Shown here: piece after piece, positions 1-7,997 of the stretch
Layout: each line of letters begins with the position of its first letter
Numbering within the stretch: position 1 is the first letter of the stretch
Source of the DNA: Alkaliphilus sp. B6464
GTDB taxonomy: Bacteria; Bacillota; Clostridia; Peptostreptococcales; Natronincolaceae
Assembly (NCBI RefSeq): GCF_018141165.1
Contig: NZ_CP058557.1
Coordinates: forward strand, 2,480,001-2,544,000
Length of the DNA: 64,000 nucleotides
Reading direction: 5' to 3'
The notes under the pieces: model-generated
What the model was told of the DNA's origin: nothing
The model's database searches: none
What the model saw: the letters and a program-made list of their open reading frames with translations, nothing else
Made by a program: the position numbers and the translations under genes

Positions 1-333
1 TTAAAGGAACAATACAAGCAGATGAAATCAGATATGGGTATATTTATTATACGTTCTAACTCCGATCAAAAGTGTTATATCCAAACAACTCAAGATTTGA
101 AAGGAACTATCAATGGCACCAAATTTAAATTGTCAGCTGGTAATCATCCTAACCGAGAGTTACAAAATGAATGGAATAAGTATGGTGAAGGGAACTTCAC
201 TATCGAGATACTTGAGAATCTCGAATACGAAAAAGATGAATCTAAAACCGATTATAGGGAAGATTTAGCTTTGCTACGAATGATTTGGGAAGAAAAATTA
301 TCACAAAAAAACATCGAGTTTTATAAAAAATAG
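1..333 (+). CDS. GIY-YIG-like protein, 5' truncated by window edge
   Basis: The reading frame is open from base 1. The first codons (Leu-Lys-Glu-Gln-Tyr-Lys-Gln) run in frame into the Met at 22, so the true start lies upstream of the window. The visible 110 residues show the pattern of small Firmicute GIY-YIG family proteins: a GIF/YIQ pair (residues MGIFII and CYIQ), then LQNEWNKYGEGNF, and a charged C-terminus ending EFYKK. GIY-YIG domains are nuclease folds, but the first tyrosine of the signature is replaced by phenylalanine here, so catalysis is uncertain. The family assignment rests on remembered sequence similarity. Confidence 0.7.
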   Translation, partial: LKEQYKQMKSDMGIFIIRSNSDQKCYIQTTQDLKGTINGTKFKLSAGNHPNRELQNEWNKYGEGNFTIEILENLEYEKDESKTDYREDLALLRMIWEEKLSQKNIEFYKK

Positions 334-583
334 AGATGTTATATTGTGCAAAAGAATGTAAATGACTGTAGATGGGTTTGTGTAAATTCGCAAACTTACT
401 ACAGTTTTTACTTTTTATTGAAGAATAGAATTCTATTGAATTGCCAAGATGACTAGGAATATTTCTATCATGCCTATTGTACATTACGTTATATGATTTA
501 ATAAAATAGAGAAGGATTAGAGAATGGAATTTAAAATAGCTTCTTGTGCAATTTAATAAAATTTCAATATCAAAAAATAATTA

Positions 584-612
584 TTGACATGTATAGGTTA
601 CAAGTGTAGACT
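584..612 (+). promoter_or_regulatory. Sigma-A type promoter of blaI-blaR1
   Basis: TTGACA at 584-589 is followed after 17 bases by TAGACT at 607-612. The start of the left operator arm lies inside the spacer and reaches the -10 box, so a bound repressor would block polymerase. No other good promoter is visible in the 320-base gap before blaI. Confidence 0.7.
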
Positions 613-640
613 AAAATTAAGACTACACTTGTAACCTATA
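592..640. promoter_or_regulatory. Twin BlaI/MecI-type operators in a large inverted repeat
   Basis: Two 18-base arms (592-609 and 623-640) are perfect reverse complements separated by 13 bases. Each arm holds the BlaI/MecI half-site pair TACA-N2-TGTA (599-608 TACAAGTGTA; 624-633 TACACTTGTA). The right arm ends just before the blaI SD at 641-646. This is what negative autoregulation of the blaI-blaR1 pair would need. Confidence 0.8.
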
Positions 641-653
641 AGGAGAGATTAAT

Positions 654-1037
654 ATGGAATCATTAGTTTCAAAGATAACAGATTCAGAAGTTGAAGTAAT
701 GCGTGTATTATGGGAAGCTGGCTGTGAACTACCTATTGCAGATATTAGAAAACCGCTTGAAAAATCAAGTGGCTGGGAAAGCTCTACTATTAAAACTCTA
801 CTTCGTAGACTTTGTAATAAGGGTGTAGTTCTATCGACTAAAAGAGATGTGTTTTATTATAAGCCTTTAGTTAGTGAGGCAGAATATAATGAATATACCA
901 CGCAAAATTTAATTGATCGTTTGTATGATGGAAGTGCAAAAAACCTTGTGGCATCTCTATTAGGAAGAAAAAAGCTGGATGATGCCGATATTGAAGAGTT
1001 ATGCGCTCTATTTAAAGTTGGTGAGAGTAATGAATGA
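654..1037 (+). CDS. blaI: BlaI/MecI-family repressor
   Basis: This 127-residue protein has the length and layout of BlaI/MecI: an N-terminal winged helix (about 5-75, with the typical SEVEVMRVLWE start and SSTIKTLLRRLCNKG recognition helix) and a C-terminal dimerisation helix region. In the family, proteolysis of the repressor by its membrane partner releases the operators. The partner gene overlaps its 3' end by 8 bases, and BlaI-type operators lie immediately upstream, so the pair is very probably an autoregulated sensor unit. No beta-lactamase gene is in view, so the regulon is unknown. Confidence 0.93.
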   Translation: MESLVSKITDSEVEVMRVLWEAGCELPIADIRKPLEKSSGWESSTIKTLLRRLCNKGVVLSTKRDVFYYKPLVSEAEYNEYTTQNLIDRLYDGSAKNLVASLLGRKKLDDADIEELCALFKVGESNE

Positions 1038-2589
1038 AACAATTAAGCTAATATTATCATTATCTTTATCAGGTAGTATTCTGGCAGGATTAATATTTGC
1101 TATTAAGCCCTTTATAAAGCATAAGTTATCAAAGTCTATACAGTACTACATATGGATAGTAGTGTTATTAAGACTTGTACTTCCGTTTTCATTTGAAAAT
1201 AGTATTATGAACAAAGTGTTTTATAACAATCAAACTTCTGCTGTAATAAGTTCCCAAGGTGAATATGATGAAGAACCTAGTATAAGTCAAAATATAAGCA
1301 ATGTATCTAGTTTGTCTAATATTAAAGAAGATGTTGTTAATAGAATTTATGATGGTGATGTTGACCATAGTAGATTTTATAGGGATTCATTTAATAAGTA
1401 TATCTTTTATATTTGGTTACTTGGCGCTATTTTCATGATTTTATCCAACTTAACTAGTTATGTAAGATTCACAAAAAAAATAAAATTGACTAATAAGTTA
1501 ACTACTGATGAAGAAAATAGAGTGTTAAATGATTTGTTAGATGGACGACATAATGTGGTGCTGTCGCGTAATGTTTGGGCTCCCACACCAATGCTAATTG
1601 GAATCTTAAGACCAGCTATTATAATTCCAGACATTAGCTTTGATGAAAATCAGCTTAAATATATTTTGCTCCATGAGCTTACACATTTTAAACGTTTTGA
1701 TATTGCAATAAAATGGTTAATAATGCTAGTTACATCATTACACTGGTTTAATCCATTTATGTATTTTATAAAAAAAGAAATTAATCATGCTTGTGAATTA
1801 GCTTGTGATGAAACAGTTATTAAAAACCTTAATTCGCTAGAAAAACAAGCTTATGGTGATACATTAATATCTATAGTATCTAAGAAAAAATATTCTGTAG
1901 GAATATTGCAGGCTACTATGAGTGAAGATAAGAGTATTCTTAAGGAAAGGTTGATATCGATTATGAAGTATAGCAAAAAGTCAAAAACTATTATAGTCAC
2001 ATCTGTAATACTATTTGTAGGTATTATAAGTAGCTCTATAATATTAGGAGCAGGTGTTGGACCTAGTAAAGAAAAGGTCAGATCAGAACTATATACACAA
2101 AATGCACAAAAAAAATCATCATATAATTTAGCTGAGATTTCAAGATATAAGACACCCTATGTAGGAGATAATAGCAAGGTTTATGCTATTGTAAATCATC
2201 TGCCTGTGCCCGATAATTATTTCAATCAAAAGTATATTTCTATGAAAACTAGTGAAAAACCTTATAATCTTACTTTATACTACGAATCAGGATCAGATAT
2301 TGAATATAAAGGAGAGTGGCCAGTTACCAAACCAGATTCTGCTATCGAACTAAATTCTGAGAAAAATGCGTTAGTACTGTTTTCTATGATTGATAATCTT
2401 GACGAGGTAACTTTTGCATATCGTATTTCTCAATCTAGCGGAGAACTGGATTTTTCCAAATATGATACTACTTTTACATTCAAAAGAGCTCATTTTGAGG
2501 AGAAGTATGGTAATCTTTCTGCATTTGGAAAGGACTTAGATTTATTCAAAGATGTATTGGCAGAAAAAATATCTACAATGTCTGAATAA
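1030..2589 (+). CDS. blaR1: BlaR1/MecR1-like M56 membrane metalloprotease with DUF4825-like sensor
   Basis: The protein has about 519 residues from the ATG at 1030, which overlaps blaI. A Met at 979 opens the same frame but lies deep inside blaI. Hydrophobic segments flank an M56 zinc protease core with HELTH at residues 215-219 and a downstream CELACDE at 255-261 that supplies the further ligand. The extracellular C-terminus (about 350 on) starts RYKTPYVGDNSKV and resembles DUF4825. It lacks the penicillin-binding SxxK domain of true BlaR1, so the ligand is probably not simply a beta-lactam. The expected role is ligand-triggered cleavage of the neighbouring BlaI. Confidence 0.88.
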   Translation: MNETIKLILSLSLSGSILAGLIFAIKPFIKHKLSKSIQYYIWIVVLLRLVLPFSFENSIMNKVFYNNQTSAVISSQGEYDEEPSISQNISNVSSLSNIKEDVVNRIYDGDVDHSRFYRDSFNKYIFYIWLLGAIFMILSNLTSYVRFTKKIKLTNKLTTDEENRVLNDLLDGRHNVVLSRNVWAPTPMLIGILRPAIIIPDISFDENQLKYILLHELTHFKRFDIAIKWLIMLVTSLHWFNPFMYFIKKEINHACELACDETVIKNLNSLEKQAYGDTLISIVSKKKYSVGILQATMSEDKSILKERLISIMKYSKKSKTIIVTSVILFVGIISSSIILGAGVGPSKEKVRSELYTQNAQKKSSYNLAEISRYKTPYVGDNSKVYAIVNHLPVPDNYFNQKYISMKTSEKPYNLTLYYESGSDIEYKGEWPVTKPDSAIELNSEKNALVLFSMIDNLDEVTFAYRISQSSGELDFSKYDTTFTFKRAHFEEKYGNLSAFGKDLDLFKDVLAEKISTMSE

Positions 2590-2620
2590 CCAGAAAAGAC
2601 ATTTCTTGATGATAAAGTAA

Positions 2621-2650
2621 AAAGGACGTGATATATTACGTCCTTTATAT
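2621..2650. terminator. Hairpin terminator between blaR1 and the minus-strand small gene
   Basis: Arms AAAGGACGT (2621-2629) and ACGTCCTTT (2638-2646) pair perfectly around an 8-base loop. Runs of A before and T after suit termination in either direction, matching the convergent genes on both sides. Confidence 0.75.
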
Positions 2651-2657
2651 TTCCATA

Positions 2658-2843
2658 TTATATGGTACAACTCAAATAATGATATTTGGCTCGAGCTGCA
2701 TCTATATTCGCTGTAGCTTCTGTAATTAGTAGCTCTTGCTTAAGGCTAGACACTGGCTTATTTTTTATTTTAGTCATGTCTTTTTTAATACTAATATTTA
2801 TATTAAAATGGCTAAAGTTCATTGAAAAGTTCAGCATTGACAT
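2658..2843 (-). CDS. Small hypothetical protein (61 aa)
   Basis: A perfect SD AGGAGG (2853-2858, minus strand) lies 9 bases before the ATG at 2843. The TTG at 2852 sits directly against the SD and is rejected as start. The N-terminus alternates polar and hydrophobic residues (MSMLNFSMNFSHFNINISI), and an Ala-rich helix (ITEATANIDAARAKY) follows. No family was recognised. The strong ribosome site and the flanking terminator suggest a real gene. Confidence 0.5.
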   Translation of the reverse strand: MSMLNFSMNFSHFNINISIKKDMTKIKNKPVSSLKQELLITEATANIDAARAKYHYLSCTI

Positions 2844-3042
2844 GTTTTCCAACCTCCTTTAATAAAAACTATATTTATTAGGCTTACTAATAGTTTATAT
2901 TAAAGGGTTATGTCTATATCAATAGGAATTTACGTGTTTTTTATATGAAAAATTATAAGAATCGGGAGTTAACACTATATTAAAAAAATCTATAAAATAC
3001 TATTTATGTTTCTAATGATACCTATTCTTTTAACTGAACTTT

Positions 3043-4215
3043 TTACTTTCTTATTAAAGATGCCCTGCTTATTTTCTCGAAGCCATATTTGCTCCTTATT
3101 TTGTCCATTACTTCATCAATTTTCTCATGTCTATCATCTTTATCTATATTGAAGAGAGATATTTGCTCTGACGAATAGTTCTCTTCAAATCCTCCAAGAC
3201 TAATGCCTATTAATCGTACGGCTTTATAAGTATGTATATTCTTTTTAAGTAAATTATAACCAGCGTTGTATATGTCATTTGTAAAGCAAGTAGGAGATAC
3301 TGTAGTTTGTCTAGTAATAACTTCGAAGTCTGAAAATTTTAATATAATCTGAACAATGCGACCTTTTTTATTATGCTTCCTTGCTGTCATTCCAACATCT
3401 TCAGATAATTCCATAAGAATATACTTTAACTTGTCTATATCAACTAGATCTTCAGGAAGGGTTGTAGATCGTCCGATAGACTTTACATCATCTCGAACTT
3501 CTAATCTAACGGGTGAAAAATCTAGACCATTAGCATATTGATGAAGCTCAATGCCAGATTTGCCAAGTACTTCTTGAATATAATTTTTATCAAATTTAGC
3601 TAGGTCACCTATTGTTTTGATTCCTAAGCTATTAAGCCTATCAGAAGTTTTTCCTCCTACTCTATACATAGCTCTGACTGGAAGTGGCCATAATTTATGT
3701 TCAATGTCCCTTTGCCAGAGTTCTGTGATACCTAGTGGTTTTTTCATATTAGAGGCCATTTTAGAAAGAAACTTATTTTCAGATATTCCTATAGAACACC
3801 AAAGATTAAGATTTACTTTAATATCTTCCATAATCCTGCTTGCAGCTTCAAAAGGGGTTCCGAATAATCCTTCAGTTCCAGTCATATCAAGCCAAGCTTC
3901 ATCAATGCTGTTTTTCTCCACAATAGGACTATAGTTAAATAATAGATTCATAACTTCATTTGATTTCTTCTGATAGAAATTATGATCTGGCGGAACCAAA
4001 ATCATATCAGGGCAGAGTTTTAAAGCCTTATGTAGAATCATGGCAGTTTTCACACCAAACTTCCTAGCTTCATAGTTAGCTGCTAGAACAATTCCTGTGC
4101 GTTTTTGTGGGTCTCCTGCTACCGCTGCTGGTTTTCCAAGAAGATTGGGGTTTCTTGTCATCTCACAAGATATAAAAAAAGCATTCATATCAACAAGAAA
4201 TATAACTTTCTGCAC
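3043..4215 (-). CDS. dinB: DNA polymerase IV (Y-family)
   Basis: This error-prone translesion polymerase has about 390 residues. Its catalytic carboxylates are in FLVDMNAFF near the N-terminus and SIDEAWLDMT near residue 105. Helix-hairpin-helix and little-finger domains follow. The stretch QISLFN near the C-terminus is a beta-clamp binding motif of the QxxLF type. The GTG at 4215 is preferred because AAAGGA lies about 8 bases upstream and the product then begins MQKVIFLVDMNAFF, as in clostridial relatives. The ATG at 4233 has no ribosome site. The gene stands alone, and no LexA box was identified. Confidence 0.93.
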   Translation of the reverse strand: MQKVIFLVDMNAFFISCEMTRNPNLLGKPAAVAGDPQKRTGIVLAANYEARKFGVKTAMILHKALKLCPDMILVPPDHNFYQKKSNEVMNLLFNYSPIVEKNSIDEAWLDMTGTEGLFGTPFEAASRIMEDIKVNLNLWCSIGISENKFLSKMASNMKKPLGITELWQRDIEHKLWPLPVRAMYRVGGKTSDRLNSLGIKTIGDLAKFDKNYIQEVLGKSGIELHQYANGLDFSPVRLEVRDDVKSIGRSTTLPEDLVDIDKLKYILMELSEDVGMTARKHNKKGRIVQIILKFSDFEVITRQTTVSPTCFTNDIYNAGYNLLKKNIHTYKAVRLIGISLGGFEENYSSEQISLFNIDKDDRHEKIDEVMDKIRSKYGFEKISRASLIRK

Positions 4216-4722
4216 TGTAATCGTTCCTTTCATACTTTTACTTGTTAATTATTAATGGTGATATTTAATAAAGTCGTATACTGTTTAATAAACTTGCCAA
4301 CTATTGCTGCAATTGTTGATGTGGAATAAAGTTAGAAAATAAAATTTATCGTCACAAAATCAAATTTAAAAACTCTTCACTGTAAAATAATAACATAAGC
4401 GATAGTTTATATCAATTCAGATGATTATATAAAAAGTTCATATTAAGATAAACAGCCAAAATTATTTTATAACTTGATAGAGAAAATTAGTCTTAATCAG
4501 TAAAAATAACAATGTTAAAAAAATCCACGCCATGTGGATTTTTTTATGAGATTATAATTATAATTCCATTTAGAATATAGAGGAATTTTAGTACCATTGA
4601 AGGAAGATGAAAAATTAATTGAATAAATAGATCATGTCTTTATAGACACAGAGCAATACAGTGTCCATAAAGGATAGGTATATATTTTTAGAAAAATATA
4701 ATAATAAAATCATTGGATTATA
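4216..4722. other. Gap with a terminator and a possible gene relic
   Basis: No gene is supported. The AT-rich stretch contains one clear hairpin (4517-4545). Around 4595-4690 a broken plus-strand frame reads like protein (VPLKEDEKLIE, then DHVFIDTEQYSVHKG) but is interrupted by stops. This may be a relic of an unrecognised gene. Confidence 0.35.
4517..4545. terminator. Hairpin terminator
   Basis: Twelve-base arms (4517-4528, 4534-4545) pair perfectly around GCCAT, with A-run and T-run ends. No intact gene feeds it from the left, which fits an orphan terminator of a lost gene. Confidence 0.6.
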
Positions 4723-4751
4723 TTGACAACACATAGATGATCATCTATACT
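4723..4751 (+). promoter_or_regulatory. Sigma-A promoter of the ars operon
   Basis: TTGACA (4723-4728), a 17-base spacer and TATACT (4746-4751) form a near-consensus promoter. The first palindromic operator fills the spacer and part of the -10 box. Confidence 0.85.
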
Positions 4752-4773
4752 ATACATAGATGATCATCTATGT
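4733..4773. promoter_or_regulatory. Twin palindromic operators, probable ArsR sites
   Basis: The 16-base perfect palindrome ATAGATGATCATCTAT occurs twice, at 4733-4748 and 4756-4771, 23 bases apart start to start. The second copy extends to a 20-base palindrome (4754-4773). One copy overlaps the -10 box and the other covers the expected transcript start. This geometry suits repression by the ArsR dimer encoded downstream; the binding protein is inferred. Confidence 0.75.
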
Positions 4774-4849
4774 GAATAAAAAAATTATATAAAAATTGGC
4801 TATTTAAAAAACTAAAGGCCAATAAAATAAAAAATAGGAGTGATTGTGC

Positions 4850-5224
4850 ATGAAAAAAATGATAATTTTTGAACCAGCTATGTGTTGTTCTACAGGAGTT
4901 TGCGGCCCATCTGTTGATAAGGAGCTATTAAGAGTTTCTACTGTAATTAGTAATTTAAAGAATAATGGAGTAATAGTCGAAAGACATAATCTAACTAGTA
5001 ATCCTTTAATATTTGTTCAAAATCAAGAAATAAATAATATGTTAGATAGAGAAGGCATAGAAATCCTGCCAGTTATAATGGTTGACGGAGTTGTTGTAAA
5101 AACTAAAAGCTACCCAAGCAATGAAGAATTTTGTTCTTTATTAGATGTTACAGAAGATTATTTAAAAGCACCAAATAAAAATGAATCTAAAGGATGCTGT
5201 GACCCTAATAGTGGATGCTGCTAA
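4850..5224 (+). CDS. arsD: ArsD arsenite metallochaperone
   Basis: A 124-residue thioredoxin-fold metallochaperone that passes As(III)/Sb(III) to the ArsA ATPase. The key cysteines are visible: the N-terminal MCCSTGVC motif (Cys11, Cys12, Cys17) and the C-terminal pairs in GCCDPNSGCC. The ATG at 4850 has AGGAG 9 bases upstream, so the TTG six bases earlier is not needed. It is the first gene of the ars operon, 24 bases before arsA. It may also act as a weak co-repressor, as in other ArsD proteins. Confidence 0.95.
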   Translation: MKKMIIFEPAMCCSTGVCGPSVDKELLRVSTVISNLKNNGVIVERHNLTSNPLIFVQNQEINNMLDREGIEILPVIMVDGVVVKTKSYPSNEEFCSLLDVTEDYLKAPNKNESKGCCDPNSGCC

Positions 5225-5248
5225 TAACCTAGGAAAAGAGGGATTTAT

Positions 5249-6997
5249 ATGTCATTTAAAAATTTTGATATGGAAGATATAAACTTAACTAAATATTTAT
5301 TTTTCACAGGAAAAGGTGGAGTTGGTAAAACTTCAACAGCATGCGCTATTGCAGTAGCTTTAGCTGATAAAGGTAAAAAAATAATGCTTATAAGTACTGA
5401 TCCAGCTTCAAATCTTCAAGATGTATTTAGTACAGAATTAAATAACAAAGGTGTTCCTATAAAGGAAGTACCAAACTTAGTAGTAGCAAATTTTGAACCA
5501 GAAAAAGCAGCAGCAGAATATAAGGAAAGTGTAATAGCTCCATACAGAGGAAAGCTTCCAGAAGCAGTACTTACAAATATGGAAGAACAGCTTTCAGGGT
5601 CATGTACAGTTGAAATAGCAGCTTTTAATGAATTCTCTGGTTTTATAACTGATGAAAAAGCTGCAAAGGAATACGATCATATTATATTTGATACTGCGCC
5701 TACTGGTCATACATTAAGAATGCTTCAACTTCCTTCAGCATGGACTAATTTTATTAGTGAAAACACTCATGGTGCGTCATGTTTAGGACAGCTATCAGGA
5801 CTTGAGGATAAAAAAGAAGTTTATAAAAATGCAGTAGAAAATCTAGCTGATGGAGAAAAAACTACACTTATATTAATATCTCGCCCTGAAGTAGCAGCTC
5901 TGAAAGAAGCTGAAAGAGCTTCTATAGAACTTCAGGATATAGGAGTAAATAATCAACTTTTAGTAGTTAATGGAGTATTAAAACAGCACGATGATGAACT
6001 TTCGACATCTATTTATACAAAACAAAAAGCTGCATTAGATAATATGCCAGAAGGGCTTAAAACAATAGAAACTTTTGAAATTCCACTAAGACCATATAAT
6101 GTAACTGGCATTGAAAATGTTAGAGCCTTTTTCAAGAGTGATAATATTAAACATAGTACTGAGACATTAAATGTTAGTAGCATTCCTAATTTGAATGATG
6201 TAATAGAAGATTTGTATAAATCTAATAAGAAAGTTATATTTACTATGGGTAAGGGTGGAGTAGGTAAAACTACCATAGCAGCTACAGTTGCACTAGAACT
6301 TGCAAAAAAAGGTAAAAAAGTACATTTAACAACAACTGATCCAGCGGCACACTTAAAGTTTGTCTTAGAGGAAAGCTATGGTATTACTCTAAGTAATATT
6401 GACGAGAAAAAAGAGCTAGAAAAGTATAAAGAAGAAGTATTAAGTAAAGCAAGAGAGACAATGAGTGATGATGATTTAGCCTATGTTGAAGAGGATTTAA
6501 GATCTCCATGTACTCAAGAAATTGCAGTATTTAGAGCATTTGCTGAAATAGTTGAAAGGTCAGAAAATGAAGTTGTAGTTATTGATACTGCACCTACAGG
6601 ACATACACTCTTGTTACTAGATTCAACTCAAAGTTATCACAAAGAAATCCAAAGATCTCAAGGAGATATACCAGAGTCTGTTAAGAAGCTATTACCTAAA
6701 TTAAGAGATGAGAAGCACACTGAAGTTATAATTGTTACACTTGCTGAAGCTACTCCAGTTTATGAAGCTATGAGACTGGAAGAAGACTTAAATAGAGCAG
6801 GTATTAATGTTAAGTGGTGGGTTATTAATTCAAGTTTTTATGCAACTAATACAACAAATGATATCTTAAAGGTAAAAGCAAGTAATGAAGTAGAGTGGAT
6901 TAACAAGGTAAACGAAATATCAAAAGGTAATTTTGCAGTTATAGAATGGATTCCAGAAGAAGTAAAAGGTGAAAATCTAAGTAAGCTCTTAAAATAG
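5249..6997 (+). CDS. arsA: ArsA arsenite-transporting ATPase
   Basis: A full-length 582-residue tandem ArsA. Both halves keep a deviant Walker A GKGGVGKT (residues 21-28 and 334-341), followed by the DTAPTGHT signature in each half. A Cys in each half (SGSCTVE, RSPCTQE) matches the metalloid site. Its role is to energise arsenite efflux, normally by docking on ArsB or Acr3. It lies between arsD and arsR. The stop codon falls in the loop of a 14-bp hairpin. Confidence 0.96.
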   Translation: MSFKNFDMEDINLTKYLFFTGKGGVGKTSTACAIAVALADKGKKIMLISTDPASNLQDVFSTELNNKGVPIKEVPNLVVANFEPEKAAAEYKESVIAPYRGKLPEAVLTNMEEQLSGSCTVEIAAFNEFSGFITDEKAAKEYDHIIFDTAPTGHTLRMLQLPSAWTNFISENTHGASCLGQLSGLEDKKEVYKNAVENLADGEKTTLILISRPEVAALKEAERASIELQDIGVNNQLLVVNGVLKQHDDELSTSIYTKQKAALDNMPEGLKTIETFEIPLRPYNVTGIENVRAFFKSDNIKHSTETLNVSSIPNLNDVIEDLYKSNKKVIFTMGKGGVGKTTIAATVALELAKKGKKVHLTTTDPAAHLKFVLEESYGITLSNIDEKKELEKYKEEVLSKARETMSDDDLAYVEEDLRSPCTQEIAVFRAFAEIVERSENEVVVIDTAPTGHTLLLLDSTQSYHKEIQRSQGDIPESVKKLLPKLRDEKHTEVIIVTLAEATPVYEAMRLEEDLNRAGINVKWWVINSSFYATNTTNDILKVKASNEVEWINKVNEISKGNFAVIEWIPEEVKGENLSKLLK

Positions 6998-7010
6998 AGC
7001 TTACTTAGAT
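6975..7010 (+). terminator. Long hairpin overlapping the arsA stop codon
   Basis: Perfect 14-base arms (6975-6988 and 6997-7010) enclose an 8-base loop containing most of the arsA stop codon. No strong T-run follows. It may be an mRNA-processing or stability element, or a leaky terminator before arsR, rather than a full terminator. Confidence 0.55.
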
Positions 7011-7174
7011 AAATATTAATATTAAGAAAAATAGAAGGAAAGCCTGGTTTTCGGGCAAGGTTGATAATTATAAAACATACCGAATCTTAAAAAGAATATA
7101 AAATTTTCTCATTTAATATAAGTCATCGATGTTATGGCAAGTGATGGCTTATCTCATTAGTTATATATAGGAAG

Positions 7175-7492
7175 GTGATTACAATAGAAGATAAAGTAGA
7201 ATTACTAAAAGCCTTAGCTGATAAAAATAGATTGCTTATTTTAGATATGCTTTCATGTGGAGAACTTTGTGCTTGTAATATTATGGATGGTTTAAACTTA
7301 ACCCAACCAACTATTTCTCATCATATGAAAATCTTACAACAATGCGAACTTGTAAAGGCAAGAAAAGAAGGAAAGTGGGTATTTTATTCAATTAATCAGG
7401 AAAAGGTAGATGAATTTCAACAGTTTATTAGGGAGCTAACTTCCTTTAAAGAGGGCTGTATATGTGAAGGATATAATAAAGACTGCACTTAA
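7175..7492 (+). CDS. arsR: ArsR-family arsenic-responsive repressor
   Basis: A winged-helix repressor of about 103-105 residues with the metalloid box ELCACNI (a variant of ELCVCDL), recognition helix LTQPTISHHMKILQQCELV and beta-wing GKWVFYSI. A further Cys cluster sits at the C-terminus (GCICEGYNKDC). It probably binds the twin palindromes before arsD and releases DNA on As(III). The start is unclear. GTG at 7175 is fused to its own SD (GGAAGG), while an ATA at 7184, 8 bases after that SD, stands where an ATG is expected. No in-frame ATG lies upstream. Confidence 0.93.
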   Translation: MITIEDKVELLKALADKNRLLILDMLSCGELCACNIMDGLNLTQPTISHHMKILQQCELVKARKEGKWVFYSINQEKVDEFQQFIRELTSFKEGCICEGYNKDCT

Positions 7493-7526
7493 ATTGATTT
7501 AAATTAAGGCGAGAGGTGGAATTAAT

Positions 7527-7928
7527 ATGAAGAAAAAAGTAGCATTTGTATGTGTCCACAACTCATGCAGATCTCAAATGGCAGAGGCTTGGGCAAAAAA
7601 ATTAGGAAGTCATGTACTAGAAGTATATTCAGCTGGAACAGAAAACTATCACGAAGTAAAGCCTGGAGCTGTTAAGGTAATGGAAGAAGCAGGTATTGAT
7701 ATGAGTGAGCATTATCCTAAGCTTTTAACTGATATTCTAGAAGAAGCAGATATACTTATTACAATGGGTTGTAATGTAGTTTGTCCATTTGTACCATGTA
7801 GTCATACTGAGGATTGGGGGCTTGAAGATCCATCAGGCGGTCCTATTGAAGGATTTAGAAATACGAGAGATCTAATTAAAACTAAAGTAGAAGACCTTAT
7901 TAAAAGAGTAGAAAATAAGGAACTGTAG
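7527..7928 (+). CDS. arsC: Arsenate reductase, thioredoxin-coupled LMW phosphatase type
   Basis: This 133-residue ArsC reduces arsenate to arsenite. It has the phosphatase-like loop CVHNSCR (Cys9, Arg15) and the redox cysteines Cys82, Cys86 and Cys91 in MGCNVVCPFVPC. The DP pair at 101-102 is the general acid. The layout is that of the S. aureus pI258 type, which uses thioredoxin. It follows arsR by 34 bases and feeds arsenite to Acr3. Confidence 0.95.
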   Translation: MKKKVAFVCVHNSCRSQMAEAWAKKLGSHVLEVYSAGTENYHEVKPGAVKVMEEAGIDMSEHYPKLLTDILEEADILITMGCNVVCPFVPCSHTEDWGLEDPSGGPIEGFRNTRDLIKTKVEDLIKRVENKEL

Positions 7929-7945
7929 ATTATTAATACAGTTCC
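7919..7945 (+). terminator. Hairpin at the arsC stop
   Basis: GGAACTGT (7919-7926) pairs with ACAGTTCC (7938-7945) across the stop codon. No T-run follows, so it is more likely an mRNA processing or attenuation structure between arsC and acr3. Confidence 0.4.
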
Positions 7946-7997
7946 TAATAATAAGGAACAATGCAATTATAAATTTTATTGAACAGGGGGTTGTGTA

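Noticed and set aside
242-484. Minus-strand frame of 80 codons
   Set aside because: Overlaps the GIY-YIG gene, lacks an SD and has no recognisable sequence.
6013-6276. Minus-strand frame inside arsA
   Set aside because: A shadow of the second P-loop region; no SD.
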